The notes under the pieces: model-generated
The model's input: only the letters and a program-made list of their open reading frames with translations
Told to the model about the DNA's origin: nothing
The model's database searches: none
Shown here: in pieces, positions 24,151 to 32,883 of the stretch
Position numbering within the stretch: position 1 is the stretch's first letter
How the letters are laid out: every line of letters starts with the position of its first letter
Assembly: GCA_012271265.1 (NCBI GenBank)
Contig: JAAXGQ010000104.1
Location: forward strand, 1-47,257
From: Vicinamibacteraceae bacterium
Lineage (GTDB): Bacteria; Acidobacteriota; Vicinamibacteria; Marinacidobacterales; Marinacidobacteraceae
Reading direction: 5' to 3'
Length of the DNA: 47,257 bases
Made by a program: the position numbers and the translations under genes

Positions 24151-24236
24151 CCCGCCTGCGGCGGTGGCCGGTGAGAGCGGCGGCCCCATGGAGCGCCGGC
24201 GTCCTCGCCGGCCTGCGCCGCACCGCCGCTCCCTCA
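24151..24236. repeat. single hairpin-family element
   Basis: A truncated unit of the same family as the 22189-22916 array (GGTGGCCGGTGAGAGC then ATGGAGCGCCGGCGTCCTCG) separates the HEPN gene from the convergent FAD oxidoreductase. Confidence 0.8.
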
Positions 24237-24265
24237 GTCGCGCCCCTTGACCGGATCGCGAGAGA

Positions 24266-27157
24266 TCAGGTCCTGGAGAGACGAGTGCGGGGGAGGAAGC
24301 GGGCGAGAAACTCGGCCGGGTGGTGGGGTCTGCGGCCCACGGCGTCCCCCAGCTGATGGCGGCAGGAGGTTCCTGCGGCAACCAGGGCGTCCTCCGGGGG
24401 AAGGGCGCGGGCGGCGGGGAAGAGGCGCCGCTCGCCGACGGCCCAGGAGATGTCGTAGTGGTCCTTCGTGTAGCCGAAGCTCCCGGCCATCCCGCAGCAA
24501 CCCGAGTCCGCCACCTCGATCGCCGCGCCCGCCGCCTCCAGAGCCGTCTGGAGCGGGCCAACACCGCAGAAGGCCTTCTGGTGGCAGTGCCCGTGCGCCA
24601 GGGCGCGGGTTCCCCGGCCCCGACCGCCGAGCAGTGACCGCAGCCGCTCGGCCCGGGCTTGAAGGAACTCGTCGAAGAGGACCGCCCGACCCGCTACGCC
24701 CTCCGCGGCGCTCCGCTCGCTCTCGGGGACCAGTTCGGGGATTTCGTCGCGGAAACTGAAGAGGCACGACGGCTCCAATCCCACGATCGGAGCGGTGCCG
24801 CCGCCTGCCCCGGAGAGGGCGCGAACGCTGCCCTCGGCGAGCTTCCGGGCGCGGTCGAGACGTCCCCGCGAAATGGCCGGCCGGCCGCAGCACGCCGGCG
24901 GCGAGAGCGTCACTCGATAACCGAGCGCCCACAGCACGCGGCAGGCGGCAACCCCGATGCCCGGCTCGAACCAGTTCGTGAAGGTGTCCGGGAAGACGAC
25001 GACCTCTCCGCGCGGCTCCAGGGGCTGACCCGCTTCGCCGCGCCGGGCGAACCAGCGCCGGAACGGCTCGCGGGCCAGGGCCGGCAGGCTCCGCCTCGGG
25101 TCGAAGCCGGCGAACCGGGTCATCAGCGCCTTCGTGATCCCCGCACGGTCGAGAAGGCGGCCCACCGGTCCGAGGCGGCTGCCCCAGCGGGCGAGGAGGT
25201 CCGGCGCCGCGAAGACGAAGTCAGCGAGCGGACGTCGGCGATTGCGGTAGGCGTAGTGGAGGAAGTCGGACTTCAGCCGGGCCATGTCCACGCCCGACGG
25301 GCACTCGGCCTTGCACGCCTTGCAGCCGAGGCAGAGGTCGAGCGCGGCAAGCACCCGGTCCTCGGCCTCCTGCCCGGGTTCGAGCCGTCCATCGAGGAGC
25401 GCCCGCAGCAGGTTCGCCCGGCCCCGGGTGGAGTGCTCCTCCTCGTGGGTGACCATGAACGACGGGCACATCGTCCCCGCGAGTTCCTTCCGGCAGACCC
25501 CGGCGCCGTTACAGAGCTCGACCGCCCGGGCAAAGCCGTTCTCGCGCGGATAAGGGAAGACGACCGGCAGCTCGGCGGGGGCGTAACCCGGCCCGTAGCG
25601 GAGGTTCTCGGTCATCGCCGGAGCGTCCACGACCTTGCCCGGATTCATGATCCCGGCGGGATCGAAGGCCGCCTTGAGCCGGCGGAAAGCCTGGTAGATG
25701 CTCGGGCCGAAGATCTTCTCGTTGAAGTGGCTGCGGGCGAGTCCGTCGCCGTGCTCCCCGCTCATGGCGCCGCCGAAGTCGAGCACCAGTTCGCAGACCT
25801 CGGCGGCGAGAGCCTCCATCTTGCGGACCTCCGCCGGGTCCTTGAGGTTGATCAGCGGGCGGATGTGGAGGCAGCCGGCGCCGGCGTGGGCGTAGAAGCA
25901 GCTCTCGGTATCGCGCTTCGCCAGGATCTCCTCGAACCGCCGAATGAACTCCGGAAGCCGGTCCGGTTCGACCGCGGTGTCCTCCACGAAGGCAATCGGC
26001 TTGTGGTCTCCGGGGATGCTCAGGAGGAGTGGCAGCGCGGACTTCCGCACCTGCCAGACATTCAACTGCTCCGCCGGGTCGAAGATCCGGAGCATGGGCC
26101 GGCCGCGGCCGCGAAGGAGCCGCTCCAGCCGGTCGAACTTCGCATCCACCGCGGCCCGGCTCTCCCCGGTGAACTCGACCAGGATCAGGGCCTCCGGCTG
26201 GCCCTCGACGAACCCCAGCCGGCGGGAGTACTCGAGGGACTCGCGGGCGAGCCGCAACACCATGCTGTCCGCGAGCTCGACCGCCGACGGCCCGAGTTCG
26301 AGCGCCTCCACGCCCGTCTCGAGGGCGAGGAGCAGGTCGTCGAAGTGGAGGACGGCAAGACCGGCCGCCGGGGGCAGAGGGTGGAGGTGCAGCCGGGCCT
26401 CGACCACCGTCGCCAGCGTGCCTTCCGACCCCACCACGAGGTGGGCGAGGTTCACGCCCGCCGGGTCCAACAGCTCGTCCAGGTTGTAACCGGAGACCCG
26501 GCGCGGGATCCGCGGGAACTGCTTCCGGATGTCCGCGGCGTACTCGGCGCGGATCGCCAGCACTTCGCGGAGAAGCCGGCCCAACGCGCCTCCGGCAGGC
26601 GCCTTCCGCCGCATCTCCTCCCAGCTCATCCAGCCCAGCCGGGCGGTGCTGCCGTCGGGGAACACGACGTCCAGGTCGAGCACGTTCTCGGCTGTCTTGC
26701 CGTAGATCAGCGAGCGCGAGCCGGCGGAGTTGTTGCCGATCATCCCCCCCAGGTTGGCCCGGTTCGAGGTGGAGGTCTCCGGCCCGAATCGCAGGCCCAG
26801 CGGCGCCAGCTGCGCGGCCAGCGCCGCCTGGACCACCCCCGGCTGCACCCGGGCCCACATCTCCTCGCGATTGATTTCGAGGACCGAGCGGAAATGGGCG
26901 GAGAGGTCGAGCACCACCGCCTCGCCCACCGCCTGCCCCGCGAGCGAGGTGCCCCCGCCCCGGGGCAGCACCGGAGCACCGGCGGCGGCGGCCGTGCGGA
27001 CGGCCTCCTCCACGTCGCCGGCGTGGCGCGGGATGACGACCCCCAACGGCTCGATCTGGTACATGCTGGCGTCCGTCGAGTAGAGGATCCGGGACGCCCG
27101 GTCAAAGCGGACATCCCCCTCGATCCGGGACGCCAGGTCCCGCGCCAACTCCGCCAT
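24266..27157 (-). CDS. FAD-linked oxidase / Fe-S oxidoreductase fusion (Dld/GlcD-GlpC type)
   Basis: 963 aa. The N-terminal FAD-binding (PCMH) part shows VLPRGGGTSLAGQAVG and NLGGMIGNNSAGSRSLIYGKT, followed by the C-terminal oxidase domain (MSGEHGDGLARSHFNEKIFG). Two [4Fe-4S] motifs come next: CNGAGVCRK...MCPSFMVT and CLGCKACKAECPSGVD. Two CCG domains close the protein (CCGRPAISRG, CCGMAGSFGY). Such proteins oxidise D-lactate, glycolate or other 2-hydroxyacids and pass electrons to the quinone pool; substrate not determined. ATG 27157 is chosen because TATTCT sits 9 nt before it; the longer start at 27226 lies upstream of that box. Confidence 0.93.
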   Translation of the reverse strand: MAELARDLASRIEGDVRFDRASRILYSTDASMYQIEPLGVVIPRHAGDVEEAVRTAAAAGAPVLPRGGGTSLAGQAVGEAVVLDLSAHFRSVLEINREEMWARVQPGVVQAALAAQLAPLGLRFGPETSTSNRANLGGMIGNNSAGSRSLIYGKTAENVLDLDVVFPDGSTARLGWMSWEEMRRKAPAGGALGRLLREVLAIRAEYAADIRKQFPRIPRRVSGYNLDELLDPAGVNLAHLVVGSEGTLATVVEARLHLHPLPPAAGLAVLHFDDLLLALETGVEALELGPSAVELADSMVLRLARESLEYSRRLGFVEGQPEALILVEFTGESRAAVDAKFDRLERLLRGRGRPMLRIFDPAEQLNVWQVRKSALPLLLSIPGDHKPIAFVEDTAVEPDRLPEFIRRFEEILAKRDTESCFYAHAGAGCLHIRPLINLKDPAEVRKMEALAAEVCELVLDFGGAMSGEHGDGLARSHFNEKIFGPSIYQAFRRLKAAFDPAGIMNPGKVVDAPAMTENLRYGPGYAPAELPVVFPYPRENGFARAVELCNGAGVCRKELAGTMCPSFMVTHEEEHSTRGRANLLRALLDGRLEPGQEAEDRVLAALDLCLGCKACKAECPSGVDMARLKSDFLHYAYRNRRRPLADFVFAAPDLLARWGSRLGPVGRLLDRAGITKALMTRFAGFDPRRSLPALAREPFRRWFARRGEAGQPLEPRGEVVVFPDTFTNWFEPGIGVAACRVLWALGYRVTLSPPACCGRPAISRGRLDRARKLAEGSVRALSGAGGGTAPIVGLEPSCLFSFRDEIPELVPESERSAAEGVAGRAVLFDEFLQARAERLRSLLGGRGRGTRALAHGHCHQKAFCGVGPLQTALEAAGAAIEVADSGCCGMAGSFGYTKDHYDISWAVGERRLFPAARALPPEDALVAAGTSCRHQLGDAVGRRPHHPAEFLARFLPRTRLSRT

Positions 27158-27166
27158 CGGGGCGCG

Positions 27167-27172
27167 AGAATA
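27167..27172 (-). promoter_or_regulatory. -10 box TATTCT, 9 nt before the FAD oxidase
   Basis: Minus-strand TATTCT lies 9 nt upstream of ATG 27157 and inside the track's longer ORF, arguing for the shorter protein. Confidence 0.45.
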
Positions 27173-27271
27173 GCCGCGCTTGTCCACCCCGGGCGGCGGC
27201 GTCCGCCCGATCCGCGAGACCGCCACCCGTTCGGCGCCGACCGCTACGTGGCGGCGCAGCCCCGAGAGAAG

Positions 27272-27706
27272 CTACGCGGCGGCGCGGTGGCGGTCCACCA
27301 GGCCGAGAGCGGTGGCGATGAGGATGATGATCAGCGGAAACGTCCCGCCGGCGAGGCCGTGGGTCACCCCGAGGAAGGGAATTCGCAGCAGGACCACCCC
27401 GGCGTTCACCAGGCTCGCCGCCACGATCCACCCGAAGGCCCGGCGCTCCTTCCGGTAGGCGAGCACCGCTCCGAGCAGCAGGATCCCGTAGCCGAGTCCG
27501 AACGCGGCAGCGGTGCCGCGCCGGGCCGACAGCGCTGCGGCGACGGCTTCGTCACCGTTCGCGACTTCCGCCGGGGTGAACCGGCCGGCGATGAGATCCC
27601 CGGAGGGATTCACGTAGGAGTGGACGACGGAGAGCAGGGACAGCGCGATATAGATGACGGCGAGCAGCCCGAAGAGGATCCAGCTGATCCGGTGTGCGTG
27701 CTTCAT
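27272..27706 (-). CDS. hypothetical four-helix membrane protein
   Basis: 144 aa with helices ISWILFGLLAVIYIALSLLSVV, GTAAAFGLGYGILLLGAVLAY, GWIVAASLVNAGVVLLRI and FPLIIILIATALGLVD. A short polar loop (NPSGDLIAGRFTPAEVANGDEA) follows helix 1. Minus strand, between the amidohydrolase and the FAD oxidase. No family recognised. Confidence 0.65.
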   Translation of the reverse strand: MKHAHRISWILFGLLAVIYIALSLLSVVHSYVNPSGDLIAGRFTPAEVANGDEAVAAALSARRGTAAAFGLGYGILLLGAVLAYRKERRAFGWIVAASLVNAGVVLLRIPFLGVTHGLAGGTFPLIIILIATALGLVDRHRAAA

Positions 27707-27784
27707 GTTGGCTCCTCCGGGGTGGTCGGCTTCGAGGGCAGTGGCGAAGAGCCGGGGCCGCGCCTGGGTCCGGCCGGCGCCGCT

Positions 27785-29092
27785 TTATTGCGTCCAGCCG
27801 GCGCTGAGCCCCTCGCGGTCCACCCTGTCACCGCGCAGGTAGACCGACTCGATCTGGCGGGTGTTCGTGATGTCGTCGAGCGGGTTCGCGGTCAGAACGA
27901 CGAAGTCGGCGCTCTTCCCGGCAGCGATCGTGCCGAGGTCGTCCCGCTCCAGGAATTCCGCCGCCGCCCCGGTGGCGGAGACGAGCACATCGTGCGGGGA
28001 CACCCCCGCCGCCACCATGTCGGCCATCTCGATGTGGGGCCGGAAGGCGCCGTTGCCGTCGGTCCCCATGGCGATCTTCATCCCCGCGTCGCTGAGACGC
28101 TTCAGGTTGCGCGCCTCGATTCCGAAGGGCTCGTCGCGGGCCGGGTTGTCCTGGTAGCCGGCCTGAAGCGCTTCGATCTCCTCCGGGGTCCGGGTTCCGG
28201 AAAGCCAGGAAAGATCCACCGCCGCGCCCCGGCTGCCCATGTTGGGCACGAGCCACACATTCGGCCGCTCGGCGACGAGCTCCATCAACTCGTCGTCCAC
28301 GTCCATCTCGCGGACGCCGTGGGCGAAGGCGTCGATTCCGGCCCGCAGCAGCCCCTTCGCGTCCTCCAGGTCGTAGATGTGCGCGGTGACCCGCAGGCCA
28401 TGCTGGTGCGCTTCTTCGATGACCGGGCCGTACAGCTCGGGCGTCATCTTTTCGTACTGGCCGTTCCGGTCATCGACCCAGATCTTGACCAAATCGACCT
28501 CCTGCGCCGCCAGCTCCCGGACCGCCGCCCGGCCCTCTTCCTCGGTGTCGATCCAGTACGGGACCTCGGAGCGCCCCGGTTCGTGGCGCGTGATGCCGCG
28601 GCCTGCCGTCATGGACCGTGCCGCGCCGGCGATCTCCTCGTCGCGCAGGGCGAACGTGGCGTCCCCTTCGTCGTGCCCCAGGCTGACGGCCATGGAGACG
28701 CCGTACCATGCCCGCCGCTGCAGGTCCTCGATGCGGGCTTCGCGCTCCACCGAGAGGTGGACGTGGGTGTCGAGGAGCGCGGGGATCACCGTGCGGCCGG
28801 AGAGATCCACCCGGCTCGCCCCTTCCGGCGCTTCCACCTCGCCGGAGGCGCCGACCGCAACGAAGGCGCCGCCATCCACCACGAACGCCGCGTCTTCGAT
28901 CGGATCGCTGCCGTCACCGACGATCACCGTGGCCCCTTCGTAGACCACCGCGGTGCTCAGCGCCACGTCCGCCGTCCCCCCGCATCGGACAAGGATTGCG
29001 GCGGCAAGCAGCGACCCGACAATGACGGTGGGGCGCCTCATCGCGGCCGGCGCCAGCCCGAACGGATTCTGCTTCTCGCTGCTGCGGAACAT
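27785..29092 (-). CDS. exported amidohydrolase
   Basis: 435 aa metal-dependent hydrolase with ligands in place: LLDTHVHLSVE (HxH), DLVKIWVDDRNG (Lys), LRVTAHIYD, IDAFAHGVREMD and MGTDGNG. The N-terminus has a basic stretch then TVIVGSLLAAAILV, a signal or anchor helix; the Cys after it follows Arg and is not a good lipobox. The start at 29092 is set by GGAGGGA 7 nt upstream; internal ATG 29041 lacks one. It is the third amidohydrolase of the window and is unlinked to the other two. Substrate unknown. Confidence 0.88.
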   Translation of the reverse strand: MFRSSEKQNPFGLAPAAMRRPTVIVGSLLAAAILVRCGGTADVALSTAVVYEGATVIVGDGSDPIEDAAFVVDGGAFVAVGASGEVEAPEGASRVDLSGRTVIPALLDTHVHLSVEREARIEDLQRRAWYGVSMAVSLGHDEGDATFALRDEEIAGAARSMTAGRGITRHEPGRSEVPYWIDTEEEGRAAVRELAAQEVDLVKIWVDDRNGQYEKMTPELYGPVIEEAHQHGLRVTAHIYDLEDAKGLLRAGIDAFAHGVREMDVDDELMELVAERPNVWLVPNMGSRGAAVDLSWLSGTRTPEEIEALQAGYQDNPARDEPFGIEARNLKRLSDAGMKIAMGTDGNGAFRPHIEMADMVAAGVSPHDVLVSATGAAAEFLERDDLGTIAAGKSADFVVLTANPLDDITNTRQIESVYLRGDRVDREGLSAGWTQ

Positions 29093-29230
29093 TTTCGGCT
29101 CCCTCCACGCGTCGAGGCAGCCACCCCGTCCGCCCCGCGCGAACTGCCGAAAATATCAGCCCCTTCCCGAATCCGGATCGACACCCATCCCCAGCGACGG
29201 AAGGCACGGAACAGGCCAGTCAAGGAACCC
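29093..29230 (-). promoter_or_regulatory. amidohydrolase leader with 9-bp inverted repeat
   Basis: ATTTTCGGC immediately before the start codon pairs with GCCGAAAAT about 50 nt further upstream, next to a TATTTT that could be the -10. A hairpin closing over the ribosome-binding site is possible. It is weakly supported. Confidence 0.25.
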
Positions 29231-29991
29231 AGGATGCGGCGCAGGCCGGCGAGGACGCCGGCGCTCCATGCAGCCGACGCTCCATGCGTCGGGGCGCGCC
29301 AGGCCTGGAGCGCCGGTGTCCTCACCGGCCACGGTCCATCGGGACGGCGGCGCGGTCGGCAGGAGACTGCCTGAGGGGCCGACGGTGCGGCGCAGGCCGG
29401 CGAGGACGCCGGCGCTCCATAGGGCCGGCGCTCCATAGGGCCGGCGCTCCATGGGCCCCGCGCTTCATACGTCGGGGTGCGCCAGGCCTGGAGCGCCGGT
29501 GTCCTCACCGGCCACTGCCTGTCGGCACGGCGACGCGGTCGGCAGGAGACTGCCTGAGGGGCCGACGGTGCGGCGCAGGCCGGCGAGGACGCCGGCGCTC
29601 CATAGGGCCGGCGCTCCATGGGCCCCGCGCTTCATACGTCGGGGCGCGCCAGGCCTGGAGCGCCGGTGTCCTCACCGGCCACGGTCCATCGGCACGGCGG
29701 CGCGGTCGGCAGGAGACTGCCTGAGGGGCCGACGGTGCGGCGCAGGCCGGCGAGGACGCCGGCGCTCCATAGGGCCGGCGCTTCATGGGGCCGGCGCTTC
29801 ATGGGGCCGGCGCCGCTTCATACGTCGGGGCGCGCCAGGCCTGGAGCGCCGGTGTCCTCACCGGCCACGGTTCATCGGCACAGCGGCGCGGTCGGCAGGA
29901 GACTGCCTGAGGGGCCGACGTGCGGCGCAGGCCGGCGAGGACGCCGGCGCTCCATGGGGCCGGCGCTCCATGGCGGCGGAGAGGGGGATGC
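29231..29991. repeat. hairpin-element array with lengths stepped by 16 bp
   Basis: Most of the 941-nt gap between the amidohydrolase and thiF. GCGGCGCAGG begins units at 29236, 29387, 29570, 29737 and 29922, spacings of 151, 183, 167 and 185 bp. The first three differ in steps of exactly 16 bp, the length of the internal submodule GGGCCGGCGCTCCATA. Each unit has an A hairpin (GCCGGCGAGGACGCCGGC) and an oppositely oriented B hairpin (GCCGGTGTCCTCACCGGC). Confidence 0.93.
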
Positions 29992-30014
29992 GGCGGAAGC
30001 GGGGGTGGGGCCCC

Positions 30015-30020
30015 TAGACT
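30015..30020 (+). promoter_or_regulatory. -10 box TAGACT, 13 nt before thiF
   Basis: TAGACT lies just after the repeat array and 13 nt before ATG 30034. It is the likely promoter for thiF and the plus-strand his genes. Confidence 0.5.
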
Positions 30021-30033
30021 TCCTGCGGCTGCG

Positions 30034-31086
30034 ATGACGGACGACCGCTACTCCCGGCAGGCGCTGTTTTCGGGGATCGGTGCGGACGGACAGGCGCGGA
30101 TCGGGCAGCGGCGGGTCCTCGTGGTCGGCGCCGGGGCGCTCGGCTCGGCGGCTCTGGACATGCTGGCGCGGGCCGGGGTGGGTCGGATCCGGTTCGTGGA
30201 CCGGGACACGGTCGAACTCTCGAACCTCCAGCGGCAGTGCCTCTACGACGAGGCCGACGCCCTCGAAGGCGCGCCGAAGGCCGAGTGCGCCCGGCGGCGG
30301 CTCGCCGCGGTGAACCGCGACGTGGGGCTCGAACCCCTCGCCCTCGACCTCCACGCCGGGAACGTCCGCGCCGTGACCGAGGGCGTGGATCTGATCCTCG
30401 ACGCCACGGACAACTTCGAGACGCGCTACCTCCTCAACGACGCCTCGGTCGCTTTCGGCATCCCCTGGATCTACGCCGCCGTCGTGGGCAGCTACGGCAT
30501 GACCTTCACCATCCTGCCCGGCCGGACGGGCTGCCTTCGCTGCGTCATTCCCGACCTCCCGCCGCCGGGCTCCTCGCCGACCTGCGACACCGCCGGAGTC
30601 ATCGCGCCGGCGGTCGCCGCCGTCTCCGCGTACGCGGTGGCCGAGGCGCTCAAGATCCTCGCCGGCAAGGAGGACGCCCTGCAGCCGGGCATCTGGCATC
30701 TCGACGTCTGGGAACGGAGCGGCTACCGGATGGAAGTGGGCAGTCCCGACCCGGGTTGTCCCGCCTGCGCCCGCCAGGAGTTTCCGTTCCTCGCCGGTGA
30801 TGGCGCCGGCGCCGCGCTCACGCTCTGCGGCCGGAACGCCGTGCAGGTGCGGCCGGCGCCGTCGAGGAACGGGTCGGAAGCGCCGGAGGCGCTGCTGCCG
30901 TCCCTCGCGGCGCGCCTCAGGCGGCTTCCCGAAATCCGGGGGTCGCTGCGGGTCACCCCCCACATCCTCCAGTTCGAGACCGGGGACCGGCGGCTCGTCG
31001 TCTTTCCCGACGGCCGCACGATCGTCCACGGCGGGAGCGACCCGGCGGAGGCGCGCAGCCTAGTCGCCCGCTACATCGGCGCCTGA
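30034..31086 (+). CDS. thiF: ThiF/MoeB-family E1-like adenylyltransferase
   Basis: 350 aa. The Rossmann ATP site VLVVGAGALGSAALDMLARAGVGRI, the DRDTVELSNLQRQ substrate loop, DATDNFETRYLLND, and two CxxC zinc pairs (GCLRCVIP, GCPACARQ) define an enzyme that adenylates the C-terminal glycine of a ubiquitin-like sulfur carrier. The C-terminal block VVFPDGRTIVHGG...ARSLVARYIGA matches Bacillus-type ThiF/MoeB. No ThiS, MoaD or thiamine gene is adjacent. Instead hisZ begins 18 nt downstream, so it is the first gene of the his run. Start ATG 30034 replaces the repeat-derived 29920. Symbol is by family; MoeB is equally possible. Confidence 0.85.
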   Translation: MTDDRYSRQALFSGIGADGQARIGQRRVLVVGAGALGSAALDMLARAGVGRIRFVDRDTVELSNLQRQCLYDEADALEGAPKAECARRRLAAVNRDVGLEPLALDLHAGNVRAVTEGVDLILDATDNFETRYLLNDASVAFGIPWIYAAVVGSYGMTFTILPGRTGCLRCVIPDLPPPGSSPTCDTAGVIAPAVAAVSAYAVAEALKILAGKEDALQPGIWHLDVWERSGYRMEVGSPDPGCPACARQEFPFLAGDGAGAALTLCGRNAVQVRPAPSRNGSEAPEALLPSLAARLRRLPEIRGSLRVTPHILQFETGDRRLVVFPDGRTIVHGGSDPAEARSLVARYIGA

Positions 31087-31104
31087 CCGATCGCGAGGCG
31101 CAAG

Positions 31105-32232
31105 GTGACGGAAACCGACTCCATCCTCCGGGCGCCCCCCGGAGCCGTCACGCTGCGGGGGGACGAAGTGCGCCGCCGCCGCCGCGTCGAGGCCGGCGCC
31201 GCCGAGGTCTTCGCCGGCTGGGGCTACGAGGAGATCCTGCTGCCGCTGTTCGACCACGCCTATGTCTTCGCCCGCGGGGGAGGACGGTGGTCGGAACGGT
31301 CGAGCTACCGCTTCACCGAGGGCGGAGACCTCCTCGCTCTCCGCGCCGACTTCACCGCGCTGGCGGCGCGGGCGGCGTCGGTCCTGCTGCCGGCGGGCCT
31401 GGACCGCCTCTCCTACCGGGGAGAGGTCGTCCGCCGCCCGGCGCGGAGCCTCGGCCCCGCGGCGTCGCGCGAGGTGGGGCTGGAACACTTCCGCGCCGGG
31501 GTCGGGGCCGACCTGGAGGTCCTGCTCGTCGCGCTGGAAGTGCTCGAACGGCTGGACATCGGCGGCTTCGTCTTCACGCTCGGGCACGCCGGATTCCCGT
31601 TGGGCCTCCTCGACGACGCCCTCGCCGGAAATCCCGAAGGCGGCGACTGTGAGCGGCGGCGGGCCGAGACCCTGCGGGGGCTCTGGCGGCGGGACCGGGG
31701 CCGGATTCGGGCCGCCCTCGGGGACGCCGCCCCCGCGGTGACCGCCGCCCTCGACTTGACCGGAGGACCGGAGGCGCTCGAAGCGGCCGCGGCGCTCGAG
31801 CTGCCGGCGCGGGCCCGACAGGCCGTCGAACGGCTCCAGGAACTCGCCGCGCTCCTCGACGGGCTGGGGCTCGCCGACCGCTTCCGCTTCGACCTCGCCG
31901 AGCTGCGCGGCTTCGACTACTACACCGGGCTCATCTTCGAGATCCATGCGCCCGGCGCCGGCTCCGAGATCGGCGGCGGAGGCCGCTACGACGACCTTCT
32001 CGCCCGGTTCGGGGACGCTCGCCCGGCCGTGGGCTTTTCACTCTCGGTCGACCGCATCGCTCCCCTGCTCCCCGCCGCCCCGCACCCGCCAGCAAGCGCC
32101 AGCCTGTCGGCAGGAGACGGCCCGAGGGACCGAAGGCGCCGCCGAGGCCGGCGAGGAGCCCCCACCGGGAGAACTGGCCGGCGCTCCATGGGGCTTCTCG
32201 CCGAGCGTTTTCGGGCCATGCGCCTCGACTGA
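31105..32232 (+). CDS. hisZ: ATP phosphoribosyltransferase regulatory subunit
   Basis: HisRS-like protein without tRNA-charging function, required by the short form of HisG. It has the class II-type motif FTEGGDLLALRADFTALAAR, SYRGEVVR, EVGLEHFRAGVGADLEVLLVALEVL, and ELRGFDYYTGLIFEIHAPG...GGGGRYDDLLARFG with GFSLSVDRI. It lacks full HisRS C-terminal domains, as expected. GTG start. From about residue 334 the tail is encoded by a copy of the window's hairpin repeat (DGPRDRRRRRGRRGAPTGRTGRRSM), in frame, adding about 40 basic residues. hisG follows after 6 nt. Confidence 0.92.
   Translation: MTETDSILRAPPGAVTLRGDEVRRRRRVEAGAAEVFAGWGYEEILLPLFDHAYVFARGGGRWSERSSYRFTEGGDLLALRADFTALAARAASVLLPAGLDRLSYRGEVVRRPARSLGPAASREVGLEHFRAGVGADLEVLLVALEVLERLDIGGFVFTLGHAGFPLGLLDDALAGNPEGGDCERRRAETLRGLWRRDRGRIRAALGDAAPAVTAALDLTGGPEALEAAAALELPARARQAVERLQELAALLDGLGLADRFRFDLAELRGFDYYTGLIFEIHAPGAGSEIGGGGRYDDLLARFGDARPAVGFSLSVDRIAPLLPAAPHPPASASLSAGDGPRDRRRRRGRRGAPTGRTGRRSMGLLAERFRAMRLD
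32106..32194 (+). repeat. hairpin-family element inside hisZ
   Basis: The stretch GTCGGCAGGAGAC...GGCCGGCGAGGA...GCCGGCGCTCCATGGGG aligns with the array unit at 29355-29450. About 19 nt are inserted in its hairpin. It lies in the reading frame of hisZ and encodes its C-terminal tail. Confidence 0.8.
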
Positions 32233-32238
32233 CGCGCC

Positions 32239-32883
32239 ATGCCGCACCCGCCCCTGGTCGCCGTCCTGCCCACCGGACGCCTCCTCCGCGCGGCGGCGGG
32301 GGTGCTGCGCCGAGCCGGGCTGCCCCTTCCCGAGCCCGGGGAGGCCGATCGTCGGCTCCGCATCCGGGGCGGGCCGGTGGACCTCCTGTTCGCCAAGGAC
32401 CGTGATGTTCCGATCTACGTCGAGCACGGCGTCGCCGATTTGGGCGTCGTCGGGCGGGACGTGCTCGAAGAGCAGCCCGCCCACATCTACTGGCCGGTCG
32501 ACCTCGGGGTGGCCCGCTGCCGGATGGCGGTCGCGCGTCCCGCCGACCGGCCGCTTCCCGAGCCGCCGTTCCGGATCGCGACGAAATACACCCGCGCGGC
32601 CGCCCGGCACTTCCGCTCGCGAGGCATCCCGGTGGAACTCATCCCCCTCCACGGCGCGATCGAGCTCGCTCCCGCCCTCGACCTCGCCGACGCGATCGTG
32701 GACATCGTGGAGACCGGAAGCACCCTTCGGGACAACGGCCTCGTCGAGGAGGAGACGCTCTTCGAGAGCAGCGCCCGGGTCGTGGTGAACCGGGCCTCCT
32801 TCCGGCTTCGGGCGGACGTTCTCGGCCCGATGCTCGAGCGGCTCGAAGCCGCCGCGAAGGCGAAGGCAGCGCCGCGCCCGTGA
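32239..32883 (+). CDS. hisG: ATP phosphoribosyltransferase, short form
   Basis: First enzyme of histidine synthesis, joining ATP and PRPP. 214 aa is the HisG-S length, lacking the C-terminal regulatory domain and so dependent on HisZ, which is adjacent. Motifs: LPTGRLL, DLLFAKDRDVPIYVEHGVADLGVVGRDVLEE, RIATKYTRAAARHF, and the PRPP loop DAIVDIVETGSTLRDNGL. The stop overlaps the hisD start (GTGA). Confidence 0.96.
   Translation: MPHPPLVAVLPTGRLLRAAAGVLRRAGLPLPEPGEADRRLRIRGGPVDLLFAKDRDVPIYVEHGVADLGVVGRDVLEEQPAHIYWPVDLGVARCRMAVARPADRPLPEPPFRIATKYTRAAARHFRSRGIPVELIPLHGAIELAPALDLADAIVDIVETGSTLRDNGLVEEETLFESSARVVVNRASFRLRADVLGPMLERLEAAAKAKAAPRP

Noticed and set aside
24659-29374. 1571-aa ORF on the plus strand
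   Set aside because: Antisense to the FAD oxidoreductase, membrane protein and amidohydrolase, all of which have clear motifs. Long open antisense frames are expected at this GC content.
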